Assembly (NCBI RefSeq): GCF_030817355.1
Contig: NZ_JAUSZH010000001.1
Location: 6,892,501 to 6,956,500 of the forward strand
DNA length: 64,000 nucleotides
Direction of reading: 5' to 3'
DNA from: Streptomyces sp. V1I1
GTDB lineage: Bacteria > Actinomycetota > Actinomycetes > Streptomycetales > Streptomycetaceae
Within the stretch, counting starts at the first letter, position 1. Every line of letters starts with the position of its first letter. A program made the position numbers and the translations under genes. The notes beneath the pieces are model-generated. The model saw only the letters and a list, made by a program, of their open reading frames with translations, ran no database searches and had not been told where the DNA came from. This document shows, piece by piece, positions 10,875 through 18,699 of this stretch.

Positions 10875-12032
10875 ATGACACAGGGTGCTGACACAAGTCC
10901 GGGGCGCCGGACGGTACTAGGAGCGGCGGTGCTCGGCACGGCCGCTCTCGGCGTCGGCGGCGCCACCGCGGCGCGCGCAGAGGCCGGCGAGCGCCAGGGC
11001 GGCCATGGATCCTCGTACCGGGATCTGCCCCGTCCGACCGTCATCGCCCACCGCGGCGCCAGCGGCTACCGGCCCGAGCACACCATCGGCTCCTACCAGC
11101 TGGCCCTCGACATGGGCGCGCACGTCATCGAGCAGGACCTGGTGCCCACCAAGGACGGCCATCTCGTATGCCGTCACGAGAACGACATCACGGGTACCAC
11201 GGATGTCGCCGCGCACCCGGAGTTCGCCTCCCGCAAGACCACCAAGTCCGTCGACGGCGTCAGCCTCACGGGCTGGTTCACCGAGGACTTCACGCTCGCC
11301 GAGCTGAAGACGCTGCGCGCCAAGGAGCGGATACCCGGCACCCGTCAGGAGAACACCCTTTACGACGGCCGCTGGGCCGTGCCCACCTTCGAGGAGGTGC
11401 TGCGCTGGGCGGAGAAGGAAGGCCGCCGGCGCGGCCGTCCCGTCTGGCTCCATGTCGAGACCAAGCACCCCACGTACTTCCGCAAGCTGGGGCTCGGTCT
11501 TGAGGAGCGGCTGGCCAAGCTGCTGCGCCGGTACGGACGCGACCGCCACGACTCCCCGGTCTTCCTCCAGTCGTTCGAGCCGAGCAGCATGGAGCGGATG
11601 GCCAAGCTCGTCTCCTCGCCGCGTGTCGTCCTGCTCTGGACCGCGGACGACCGCCCATGGGACTTCCGCGAGGCCGGTGACCCGCGCACGGTCGCCGATC
11701 TGGTCAAGCCCGAGGGCCTGAAGTGGATCGCGGGCTTCGCCCAGGGCATCGGGCCTGTCCTCGACCTGATCATCCCCAAGGACGCGAGCGGCAAGCTCGG
11801 CACGCCGACGACGCTGGTACGGGACGCGCACGCCAAGGGCCTGATCCTGCACCCGTACACGATGCGCAACGAGAACAGCTTCCTGCCCGCCGACTTCCGG
11901 CGCGGCACCGACCCGAACGCGTACGGCGACGCTTTCGGCGCGTTCAAGGTCTATTTCGAGACCGGCATCGACGGCATCTTCACCGACAACGCCGACACCG
12001 GGCTGCTCGCCGCAGCCGACTTCCGCGGCTGA
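10875..12032 (+). CDS. glpQ: Tat-exported glycerophosphodiester phosphodiesterase
   Basis: Hydrolyses glycerophosphodiesters to glycerol-3-phosphate and an alcohol outside the cell. The 385-aa precursor has a twin-arginine signal (GRRTVLGAAVLG) ending near ARA-EAG. GDPD motifs are HRGASGYRPEHT (His59, Arg60, Glu68), EQDLVPTKDG and the second catalytic His in CRHEND; SFEPSSMERM and FTDNAD close the barrel. ATG 10875 follows GGAGG. In Streptomyces glpQ genes belong to the PhoP regulon; GTTCACGGAGC at 10732-10742 resembles one PHO-box half repeat, but a second clean repeat is not visible. Confidence 0.93.
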   Translation: MTQGADTSPGRRTVLGAAVLGTAALGVGGATAARAEAGERQGGHGSSYRDLPRPTVIAHRGASGYRPEHTIGSYQLALDMGAHVIEQDLVPTKDGHLVCRHENDITGTTDVAAHPEFASRKTTKSVDGVSLTGWFTEDFTLAELKTLRAKERIPGTRQENTLYDGRWAVPTFEEVLRWAEKEGRRRGRPVWLHVETKHPTYFRKLGLGLEERLAKLLRRYGRDRHDSPVFLQSFEPSSMERMAKLVSSPRVVLLWTADDRPWDFREAGDPRTVADLVKPEGLKWIAGFAQGIGPVLDLIIPKDASGKLGTPTTLVRDAHAKGLILHPYTMRNENSFLPADFRRGTDPNAYGDAFGAFKVYFETGIDGIFTDNADTGLLAAADFRG

Positions 12033-12074
12033 CGGCTGACGGCTGACGGAGCCCATCCGTCCGTACGGGTGAGT

Positions 12075-12111
12075 GTGCTGTCGCGCGGCAACCGCCGCCG
12101 CGCGACAGCAC
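12075..12111. terminator. Strong hairpin after glpQ
   Basis: GTGCTGTCGCGCGGC (12075-12089) pairs perfectly with GCCGCGCGACAGCAC (12097-12111) around a seven-base loop. It lies 12 bases before the next start codon, so it could also affect that gene's translation. Confidence 0.8.
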
Positions 12112-12123
12112 GTCCCGCAGGGC

Positions 12124-12654
12124 ATGACCCTTCGCCACGAAACCGCCGTCCATGTGGTCAGCGCGCTGCGCTCGCTGGTGAGCGCCGAGGCGAGGGCGGA
12201 GGCGCCGGCCGCCGCGATGGAGGCCCGTGACCTCGAACAGGCCGTCTGGGTACGGCTCCTCGAGCGGCTCGGCGGGGACGGTCTGCCGCCGGACGCCGCC
12301 CGCTGGGTCAAGTCGGCCGTACGCGCGGAAGCCCGCCGCGCCCGTCGCACAGCCGCCCGGGAACTCCCCTACGGCCATGACCCTTCGGACCCGGCAGGCA
12401 GCCCCGAACGGGCCGCCCTGAGGTCCGAGCGGCGCCGCGTCATTCGGGCAGCGGTCGCCCGCACCCCGGGGAACTGCCCCCGGCTGCTGACCGCGATGCT
12501 GTCCCCCGACGACCCCACCTACCGCGAAATCGCAGGAGAGTTGGGAATCTCACAAGGGAGTCTGGGGCCGATGCGTTCCCGTTGCCTGGGATGCCTGCGC
12601 AGAATGCTGACGGCAGAGGTTGCGGCTCCTGAACTCGGGGGAAAGGAGCGGTAG
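12124..12654 (+). CDS. Small sigma-70-like factor (region 4 at C-terminus)
   Basis: A 176-aa protein with Arg-rich central helices and a C-terminal helix-turn-helix resembling sigma region 4 (TYREIAGELGISQGSLGPMR followed by SRCLGCLRRML). The N-terminal half contains a region-2-like segment (AMEARDLEQAVWVRLLERL and AARWVKSAVRAEARRARR). It is probably a divergent ECF-like factor or a sigma-related regulator. ATG 12124 lies shortly after a strong terminator hairpin, so the promoter is unclear and transcription may be low or read through. No anti-sigma gene is adjacent. The GNAT gene follows after 36 bases. Confidence 0.75.
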   Translation: MTLRHETAVHVVSALRSLVSAEARAEAPAAAMEARDLEQAVWVRLLERLGGDGLPPDAARWVKSAVRAEARRARRTAARELPYGHDPSDPAGSPERAALRSERRRVIRAAVARTPGNCPRLLTAMLSPDDPTYREIAGELGISQGSLGPMRSRCLGCLRRMLTAEVAAPELGGKER

Positions 12655-12690
12655 ACAACCGGCGGACAGGTGAGCGGGAGGCATGCGCAC

Positions 12691-13194
12691 ATGGGCATGA
12701 GCGTGACCATCTCAGCGGCAAGAGCACAGGACGCGGAGCACATCTTCAAGCTGCAGTATCTGTGCTACCAGACCGAGGCCGAGCTCTACGGCGACTACGG
12801 AATCGAGCCCCTCACCCAGTCACTCGAGGATCTGCGGGCCGAAATAGCCCAGGGCCACGCCCTGGTGGCCAGGCTCGGCGACGAGGTGGTCGCCTCCGTG
12901 CGCGGCAGGGTCGACGAGGGCGGCACGGCCCGGATCGCCAAGCTGATCGTGCATCCGCGGATGCAGCGCCATGGCCTGGGCGGACGGTTGCTCGACGCGA
13001 TCGAGGAGCGCTTCGCGGGGGAGCCGGGCGCCAAGCGGTTCCAGCTCTTCACCGGCCACCGCAGCGAGAGCAATCTGCGGCTGTACCGCAGCCGCGGCTA
13101 TGTGCCGGTGGCCAGCGAGCAGGTCGGCCCGAAGCTCACACTGGTCACGCTGGAGAAGGAGGCGTCGGCGCGGGCATACGTCGCCAGCGCCTAG
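12691..13194 (+). CDS. GNAT-family N-acetyltransferase
   Basis: Acetyl-CoA-dependent acetyltransferase of 167 aa. The fold is visible as a beta-rich N-terminus (SVTISAARAQDAEHIF), motif A region AKLIVHPRMQRHGLGGRLLDAIE (Q/RxxGxG/A as QRHGLGG) and a C-terminal LYRSRGYVPV segment typical of GNATs. The acceptor substrate is unknown. ATG 12691 follows GGGAGG by nine bases. It starts 36 bases after the sigma-like gene on the same strand and its 3' end overlaps the end of the convergent membrane-protein gene by four bases. Confidence 0.88.
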   Translation: MGMSVTISAARAQDAEHIFKLQYLCYQTEAELYGDYGIEPLTQSLEDLRAEIAQGHALVARLGDEVVASVRGRVDEGGTARIAKLIVHPRMQRHGLGGRLLDAIEERFAGEPGAKRFQLFTGHRSESNLRLYRSRGYVPVASEQVGPKLTLVTLEKEASARAYVASA

Positions 13195-13628
13195 GTTCCT
13201 TGGCCCTGCCGGGACCTGCGCAGCCAGAGCATTCCGGTGACCGGCAGCAGCACCGGGATGAAGATGTAGCCCATCCCGTACTCCGACCAGACCGTCGAGT
13301 CGGGGAAGGCGGACGGCTCGACAACCGTCCAGGTCCCGATGATCAGTACGCCCGCGAGCTCGGCGGCGCAGCACACCAGCGCCGCCCTGCGGGCCGTCTC
13401 CCCGCCGCGTACGAGGGTGTACGTGATGAACGCGTACACCACGGCCGCCACAGCGGAGAGTGTGTGGGCCAGCGGCGCCGAGCCGTAGTCGGTGAGGATC
13501 TGGTAGACCGAGCGGGAGACGGCGCCGACGGACATCACTCCGTACAGCCAGACCAGCAGGAGTCCGGGTCCCTGCACCAGCTCGGTCCGGTGCTTGTGGT
13601 CCTGCTCCTCGGTGGCGGACTCGGCCAT
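13191..13628 (-). CDS. Small integral membrane protein, unknown function
   Basis: A 145-aa protein with four likely membrane helices (for example LLLVWLYGVMSVGAVS, LSAVAAVVYAFITYTLV, AALVCCAAELAGVLIIGTW, MGYIFIPVLLPVTGMLWL). It starts at ATG 13628, two bases after the stop of another membrane-protein gene, so the two probably form a unit and may associate. I recognise it only as a conserved streptomycete membrane protein; the YIFIPVLLPVTGMLWLRR C-terminus is a typical feature of those. No function can be assigned. Confidence 0.8.
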   Translation of the reverse strand: MAESATEEQDHKHRTELVQGPGLLLVWLYGVMSVGAVSRSVYQILTDYGSAPLAHTLSAVAAVVYAFITYTLVRGGETARRAALVCCAAELAGVLIIGTWTVVEPSAFPDSTVWSEYGMGYIFIPVLLPVTGMLWLRRSRQGQGT

Positions 13629-13630
13629 CG

Positions 13631-13990
13631 TCAGCCTCCCCAGATGTCGTAGAGCCGCACTTCGAGCACGGCGAGAACCACGGCGCCCGCTGCGACCGTT
13701 GCGGACCCCCAGCGGGTCCGCTCGGCCAGCGACAGAAAGCCGGCCGCCGGGACCGCCGCGAACGAGCCGATCAGATACGCGATGAAGATCGCGGTGCCCT
13801 CGTGTGCCTTCTCACCGCGCGCCAGTTGCACGATCCCGACCACCAGCTGCGCAAGCGCCAGCACCGACACCACGGCCATGCCGATGAAGTGCCAGTCCTT
13901 GGTGGGCTGGTCGCGGTAGGCGGCAAAGCCGCACCAGGCGGCGAGGGCGAGCGCGGTCACGGCGACCGCGACCGTCAGGGCGTCAAGCAT
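13631..13990 (-). CDS. Small integral membrane protein, unknown function
   Basis: A 119-aa protein with about four hydrophobic helices covering most of its length (ALTVAVAVTALALAAWCGFA, FIGMAVVSVLALAQLVVGIV, AIFIAYLIGSFAAVPAAGFL, ATVAAGAVVLAVLEVRLYDI). Start ATG 13990; divergent from the HAD phosphatase gene with 70 bases between. It precedes the 145-aa membrane-protein gene by two bases, suggesting cotranslation and perhaps a complex. Not recognised beyond being a membrane protein. Confidence 0.8.
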   Translation of the reverse strand: MLDALTVAVAVTALALAAWCGFAAYRDQPTKDWHFIGMAVVSVLALAQLVVGIVQLARGEKAHEGTAIFIAYLIGSFAAVPAAGFLSLAERTRWGSATVAAGAVVLAVLEVRLYDIWGG

Positions 13991-14060
13991 GGCCCCGAGC
14001 GTATTACGGGCCAAAAGGCCTGATGCGCGCGGCCCCGTGCGGCCCGTAGGGTCGACGACC

Positions 14061-14708
14061 ATGAAGATCCACGCCGACGCGCTGCTGTTCGACAACGACG
14101 GAACCCTCATCTCCTCGCTGGAGTCCGTCCACCGCTGCTGGACCAGGTGGGCGCAGGAGTACGGAATCGCGGCGGAGGACTTCGCCCGTGTCGAGCTGCA
14201 CGGCCGCCCCGCCGCCGAGATAGCCGCCGATCTGCTGCCCGCGGACGTGGTGCCCGAGGCGGTGGCCCGTATCGAACAGCTCGAGGTCGAGGACGTGCCC
14301 GGGGGAGTCGTCCTGCTGCCGGGCACCGCCGAACTGCTGGCGCAGCTGCCCGCCGACCGCTGGGCCGTGGTCACCTCCGCGACCCGGCGGCTGGCCGAGG
14401 CCCGGCTCGAAGAGGTCGGCATCCGGCCCAAGAATCTGATCGCCGCCGACGACATCACGCGCGGCAAGCCCGACCCTGAGCCCTTCCTGCTCGGGGCGCG
14501 GACGCTCGGCGTGGACCCGGCGCGCTGTGTGGTCTTCGAGGACGCCCCGGCGGGGCTGGCCGCAGGACGCGCCGCGGGCATGCGAACCGTGGCCTTGGCC
14601 ACAACTCACGAGCCCTCCGAGCTGCTCGCCGATGTGGTCGTACATGACCTCTCGGCCGTGTCCGTGCAGGCCACGGGCGCGGGGGTGGAGATCGTCACGG
14701 TCGGCTGA
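14061..14708 (+). CDS. HAD-superfamily hydrolase (sugar-phosphatase-like)
   Basis: Cytosolic Mg-dependent phosphatase of 215 aa. HAD motif I FDNDGTLI (residues about 10-17), motif II VTSATR, motif III Lys in RGKPDPEPF and motif IV VVFEDAPAGLAAGRAAGM match the beta-phosphoglucomutase/sugar-phosphatase subgroup with a helical cap. Substrate likely a small sugar phosphate, not certain. TAGGGT (14047-14052) ends eight bases before ATG 14061 and no ribosome site is present, so the mRNA is probably leaderless. It is divergent from two membrane-protein genes and stands upstream of the metNIQ leader. Confidence 0.9.
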   Translation: MKIHADALLFDNDGTLISSLESVHRCWTRWAQEYGIAAEDFARVELHGRPAAEIAADLLPADVVPEAVARIEQLEVEDVPGGVVLLPGTAELLAQLPADRWAVVTSATRRLAEARLEEVGIRPKNLIAADDITRGKPDPEPFLLGARTLGVDPARCVVFEDAPAGLAAGRAAGMRTVALATTHEPSELLADVVVHDLSAVSVQATGAGVEIVTVG

Positions 14709-14791
14709 GCCTGTCCACATGTCGTGTCAGAGACGTCCGCTATTCGGACAGTCCTGCTTGCTCCCTACACCTGTCTGCTTTACTTGCCGAC

Positions 14792-14878
14792 ATGACCAGG
14801 ACGAGCAGCCGCACCCTTGCGACCGAGGCGATCACGACGCCCGGTGCTCGTTGTATGTGTCGAATGTGCGCCTTCTGA
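14792..14878 (+). CDS. Cys/Met-rich leader peptide of the methionine transporter operon (candidate)
   Basis: A 28-codon frame, ATG 14792 to TGA 14878, begins MTRTSSRTLATEAITTPG and ends ARCMCRMCAF, with three Cys and two internal Met codons clustered just before the stop. Such an end is what ribosome-stalling attenuator peptides for sulfur amino acids look like. TTTACT (14779-14784) ends seven bases ahead of the ATG, so it may be a leaderless first codon of the metNIQ mRNA. A strong hairpin (14900-14920) starts 21 bases after the stop. The function is inference: low charged tRNA-Cys or tRNA-Met would stall ribosomes here and change downstream folding. It lies 243 bases before metN. Confidence 0.6.
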   Translation: MTRTSSRTLATEAITTPGARCMCRMCAF

Positions 14879-15121
14879 GGGCCCCTGCCTGTGGGGGCAC
14901 CCCCGGCCGAAGGTTGGGGGACTCGCGCCCCGAAGCGAGACCCGACAGCCGAGCCGAATCCGATGCACCGCCAAGACCGCATTGGAACAAGGCTGCCCCG
15001 CGCACGCGCTGCCCACCGGCCACCAGCCGAATCAGCCGTGCCGCGCCTGACTGTCCGAACCTGAAATGCCCCGTGCCCGGCGGACACCGCGCCGTGCACT
15101 CGACAGTGACGGAAACCCCCT
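14879..15121 (+). promoter_or_regulatory. metNIQ leader RNA region with hairpins
   Basis: Between the leader-peptide stop and metN there is no further gene. It holds GCCCC/GGGGC pairing (14881-14897), the 9-3-9 hairpin CCCCCGGCC-GAA-GGTTGGGGG (14900-14920), and a smaller CTCGC/GCGAG hairpin right after it. The overlapping G-rich and C-rich arms allow alternative folds. No SAM-I-type or other known riboswitch core was seen. Confidence 0.45.
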
Positions 15122-16204
15122 GTGATCACCACTACGGGCCTTACCAAGGTCTATGAGCCGCGAGGCCGCCAGGTCACCGCTCTGGACGGCGTCGACCTGC
15201 ACGTCCGTGAGGGCGAGGTCTTCGGAGTCATCGGCCAGAGCGGCGCCGGAAAGTCCTCGCTCATCCGCTGCGTCAATCTGCTGGAGCGCCCCACCTCCGG
15301 CACCGTGACCGTGGCCGGCCAGGACCTCACCGCGCTGGCCGGCCGTGGCCCGGGCGCCACCAAGGAACTGCGCGAGGCGCGCAGCCGCATCGGCATGGTC
15401 TTCCAGCACTTCAACCTGCTGTCCTCGCGCACCGTCAAGGACAACGTCGAACTGCCCCTGGAGATCCTCGGGATCCCGGGCGCCGAGCGCTCGCGCAGGG
15501 CCCTGGAACTCCTCGACCTGGTGGGCCTCGCCGACAAGGCCAAGGCGTACCCCGGGCAGCTCTCCGGCGGCCAGAAGCAGCGCGTCGGCATCGCCCGGGC
15601 GCTCGCCGGCGACCCCAAGGTGCTGCTCTCCGACGAGGCGACCAGTGCCCTGGACCCCGAGACCACCCGCTCGATCCTCCAGCTGCTCCGCGACCTCAAC
15701 CAGCAGCTCGGACTGACCGTTCTGCTGATCACGCACGAGATGGACGTCGTCAAGACGATCTGCGACTCGGCAGCCCTGATGAAGAAAGGGAAGATCATCG
15801 AATCCGGCACGGTGAGCGAGCTGCTCGCGACCCCCGGCTCCGAACTGGCACGGGAGCTGTTCCCGGTGGACGGCGAGGCCTCAGGACCCGAGAGCACGGT
15901 CATCGACGTCACCTTCCACGGCGAGGCCGCCACCCAGCCGGTGATCTCCCAGCTCTCGCGTACGTACAACATCGACATCTCGATCCTGGGCGCCGCGATG
16001 GACACCGTCGCCGGCAAGCAGTTCGGCCGGATGCGCATTGAACTCCCGGGCCGGTACGAGGACAACGTCGTCCCGGTCGGCTTCCTGCGAGAGCAGGGCC
16101 TCCAGGTCGACGTCGTGGACCCCGATGAGCCTGCCGCCCCCGCCGAACCGGTCGCCCTCCCCGCGCAGGGCGGCCCCGCACTGGTCAAGGGAGGTGCCAA
16201 GTGA
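15122..16204 (+). CDS. metN: Methionine ABC importer ATP-binding protein
   Basis: ATPase that powers methionine uptake. The 360-aa protein has Walker A GQSGAGKSS (residues 38-46), Q-loop FQHFNLL, signature LSGGQKQR (from residue 147), Walker B VLLSDEATSALD and the switch His in ITHEMDV. The C-terminal NIL domain (about 265-345, VIDVTFHGEAATQPVISQL onward) is the allosteric methionine-binding domain typical of MetN. Start GTG 15122; the ribosome site is weak. Its stop overlaps metI by four bases. A 410-base leader with a Cys/Met peptide precedes it. Confidence 0.96.
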   Translation: MITTTGLTKVYEPRGRQVTALDGVDLHVREGEVFGVIGQSGAGKSSLIRCVNLLERPTSGTVTVAGQDLTALAGRGPGATKELREARSRIGMVFQHFNLLSSRTVKDNVELPLEILGIPGAERSRRALELLDLVGLADKAKAYPGQLSGGQKQRVGIARALAGDPKVLLSDEATSALDPETTRSILQLLRDLNQQLGLTVLLITHEMDVVKTICDSAALMKKGKIIESGTVSELLATPGSELARELFPVDGEASGPESTVIDVTFHGEAATQPVISQLSRTYNIDISILGAAMDTVAGKQFGRMRIELPGRYEDNVVPVGFLREQGLQVDVVDPDEPAAPAEPVALPAQGGPALVKGGAK

Positions 16205-16872
16205 CCTGGTCGGAGATGCAGCCACTGCTGAGCCAGGGCACCGTCGACACCCTCTACATGGTGTTGTGGTCCACCCTCGTCACCGTCGCCGGCGGACTCC
16301 CGCTCGGTGTGCTGCTCGTCCTCACCGACAAGGGCGGACTGCTGCAGAACACCCCGGTGAACAAGGTCGTCGGCGTGATCGTGAACATCGGACGCTCGCT
16401 GCCGTTCATCATCCTGCTGATCGCGCTGATCCCCTTCACCACGCTGGTCGTCGGCACCTTCATCGGTCCCACCGCGATGATCGTGCCGCTGGCCGTGGGC
16501 GCCATTCCCTTCTTCGCGCGACTCGTCGAGACGGCGATCCGCGAGGTCGACCACGGACTGGTAGAGGCCGTCCAGTCGATGGGCGGCTCCATCCCGACGA
16601 TCGTCCGCAAGGTGCTGCTGCCGCAGGCCCTGCCCTCGCTCGTCTCCGCCGTCACCACCACCGTGATCGTGCTCGTCGGCTACTCGGCGATGGCCGGCGC
16701 GGTCGGCGGCGAGGGGCTCGGATCCAAGGCCGTCACCTACGGATTCCAGCGCTTCGAGACCCAGTTCATGCTCATCACGGTCGTCATCCTGATCGCCCTC
16801 GTCACCGCCGTGCAGCTCATCGGTGACGGCGCCGTACGACTCCTGGCGCGCCGGGGCCGTACCGCTTCCTGA
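16201..16872 (+). CDS. metI: Methionine ABC importer permease
   Basis: Membrane subunit of the D/L-methionine importer, 223 aa, about five helices. The coupling-helix EAA motif reads EAVQSMGGS followed by LLPQALPSLVSA, as expected for MetI. Begins with GTG 16201 inside the metN stop region (four-base overlap), so translation is coupled. The N-terminal helix (VDTLYMVLWSTLVTVAGGLP) and the GYSAMAGAVGGEGLGSKAV loop are family hallmarks. The binding-protein gene metQ follows after 68 bases. Confidence 0.95.
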   Translation: MTWSEMQPLLSQGTVDTLYMVLWSTLVTVAGGLPLGVLLVLTDKGGLLQNTPVNKVVGVIVNIGRSLPFIILLIALIPFTTLVVGTFIGPTAMIVPLAVGAIPFFARLVETAIREVDHGLVEAVQSMGGSIPTIVRKVLLPQALPSLVSAVTTTVIVLVGYSAMAGAVGGEGLGSKAVTYGFQRFETQFMLITVVILIALVTAVQLIGDGAVRLLARRGRTAS

Positions 16873-16940
16873 CCTCATCCCGCACAGCCCGCACTCCTTG
16901 TCCGGGCGCCGTTCCGCTCCACCAGAAAGAGGCACTCTTC

Positions 16941-17801
16941 GTGCGTAAGAACATCAAGCTCCCCGCTGTCGTCGCCGCAGCCGCCGCTCTCTCCCTCGGC
17001 CTCACCGCCTGCGGCACCGCGTCCGACCCGGCTGCCAAGTCCGACTCCGGCGCCAAGGCCGACGAGTCCAAGGCGCTGGTCGTCGCCGCGTCCCCGACGC
17101 CGCACGCCGACATCCTCAACTACATCAAGGACAACCTGGCGAAGAAGGCCGGACTGAACCTCGAGGTCAAGGAGTTCACGGACTACGTCCTGCCGAACAC
17201 CGCCACCGAGAGCGGCCAGGTCGACGCCAACTTCTTCCAGCACAAGCCGTACCTCGACGACTTCAACAAGAAGAACAAGACCCACATCGTCCCGGTCGTC
17301 AACGTCCACCTGGAGCCCCTGGGCCTCTACTCCAAGAAGTCCAAGGACATCAAGGAGATCAAGGCCGGCCAGACCATCGCCGTCCCGAACGACACCACCA
17401 ACGAGGGCCGCGCGCTCAAGCTGCTCGCCGACAACGGCCTGATCACCCTCAAGGCCGGCGCCGGTACCGACGCCAAGCTCTCCGACATCAAGGACAGCAA
17501 GGGCCTGAAGTTCAAGGAGTTGGAGGCCGCCACGCTGCCCCGCGCCCTGAACGACGTCGACGCCGCAGTCATCAACGGCAACTACGCCATCGAGGCCGAC
17601 CTCAAGCCCGCCCAGGACTCCCTGGCGCTGGAGAAGGCCGACGGCAACCCGTACGCCAACTTCCTCGCCGTCAAGGAGGGCAACGAGAAGGACGCCCGCG
17701 TGGAGAAGCTCGCGAAGCTCCTCAACTCCCCCGAGGTGAAGAAGTTCATCGACGACAAGTACGCCGGCTCCATCGTCGCGGCCTTCGGCGCCGTCAAGTA
17801 G
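16941..17801 (+). CDS. metQ: Methionine-binding lipoprotein
   Basis: Substrate-binding subunit of the methionine importer, anchored outside the membrane by lipid. The 286-aa precursor has a lipobox LTAC with Cys24, then NLPA/MetQ-family sequence: VAASPTPHADIL, FTDYVLPNTATESGQVDANFFQHKPYL, IAVPNDTTNEGRAL and DAAVINGNYA. GTG 16941 was taken as start; AGAAAGAGG lies upstream. It ends with a canonical terminator 20 bases downstream, closing the metNIQ operon. Lys-rich composition differs from neighbours, as usual for secreted binding proteins. Confidence 0.96.
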   Translation: MRKNIKLPAVVAAAAALSLGLTACGTASDPAAKSDSGAKADESKALVVAASPTPHADILNYIKDNLAKKAGLNLEVKEFTDYVLPNTATESGQVDANFFQHKPYLDDFNKKNKTHIVPVVNVHLEPLGLYSKKSKDIKEIKAGQTIAVPNDTTNEGRALKLLADNGLITLKAGAGTDAKLSDIKDSKGLKFKELEAATLPRALNDVDAAVINGNYAIEADLKPAQDSLALEKADGNPYANFLAVKEGNEKDARVEKLAKLLNSPEVKKFIDDKYAGSIVAAFGAVK

Positions 17802-17821
17802 CGCTCGCCGCAAGGCCCTTG

Positions 17822-17864
17822 GACGAGGCCCCGCGCACCGCGTTCCGGTGCGCGGGGCCTCGTC
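17822..17864 (+). terminator. metNIQ operon terminator
   Basis: GACGAGGCCCCGCGCACCG (17822-17840) pairs perfectly over 19 bp with 17846-17864, loop CGTTC. One of the strongest hairpins in the window. Confidence 0.92.
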
Positions 17865-17960
17865 GCGGGCCCACCCGGCCATGCACATCCCCCACCCGAT
17901 GCTGCATGCTGTGCCTTTACGGCTACGACCCTTACGACGGTCTTCGGCATGGAGCTGCGC

Positions 17961-18596
17961 ATGACTACCACCTTCCCGGACGTGTCCATCAGCACGGAGC
18001 GGTTGGTGCTGCGCCCCTTCGAAGAAGCCGACATCCCGGCGCACACCGAGATGATGAACGACGAACAGGTGACCGCCTGGACCTCGGTGCCGCACCCGTA
18101 CACAGCCGCCGACGCCGCCGAATGGGTCCGCAGGATCGCTCCTGCAGAGCGCGCCGAAGGCCGTGGAATCGTTCTGGCCGTCACTGAGTTCCTCACCCAG
18201 CGGCTCGTCGGCACCGTCCATCTGCAGAACACCAACTGGCGCACGCTCGCCACCGAGGTCGCGTACGTCACCGCCCCCTGGGCGCGCGGCGAGGGCTACG
18301 CCACCGAATCGGTGCTGGCCGTGGCCCAGTGGCTGTTCCGCGACCAGAGGTTCGAGCGCCTGGAACTGCGCACGGCCGCCGACAACACCGCCTCCCAGCA
18401 GGTCGCGCAGAAGATCGGCTGCATCAGCGAGGGCGTGCTGCGCAACGCCTGGATAGCGCGCACGCAGACGGAGGACGGCGGGTGGGCCGACATCCGCACC
18501 GATCTGATCGTCTGGAGCCTGCTGCCCGAGGACCTAGAGGGCGTCGCCGACCAGATGGCGGACGCGGGCTACGCCTCCTTCACCGACTGGAACTGA
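17961..18596 (+). CDS. GNAT acetyltransferase, RimJ/RimL type
   Basis: A 211-aa acetyl-CoA-dependent transferase of the RimJ/RimL/SpeG-like branch: ISTERLVLRPFEEADIPA at the N-terminus, AYVTAPWARGEGYATESVLAVAQW as the acetyl-CoA loop and LRTAADNTASQQVAQKIG followed by CISEGVLRNA near the end. It probably acetylates a protein N-terminus or a small amine; substrate unknown. ATG 17961 is preferred to ATG 17949 because GGAG lies six bases before it. It stands alone after the metNIQ terminator. Confidence 0.9.
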   Translation: MTTTFPDVSISTERLVLRPFEEADIPAHTEMMNDEQVTAWTSVPHPYTAADAAEWVRRIAPAERAEGRGIVLAVTEFLTQRLVGTVHLQNTNWRTLATEVAYVTAPWARGEGYATESVLAVAQWLFRDQRFERLELRTAADNTASQQVAQKIGCISEGVLRNAWIARTQTEDGGWADIRTDLIVWSLLPEDLEGVADQMADAGYASFTDWN

Positions 18597-18699
18597 CGGC
18601 AGCCGGTCAGGACCGGCCACCACCGAGCCAGGTACTCTCACCCTGCCTGCACCCGTGCGGGCTGCCCCGACCTGCAACGACACCAAGGGACTGACGACG

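Noticed and set aside
14709..15121. SAM riboswitch before metN
   Set aside because: The characteristic SAM-I core and pseudoknot arms are not present; the leader peptide is a better explanation.
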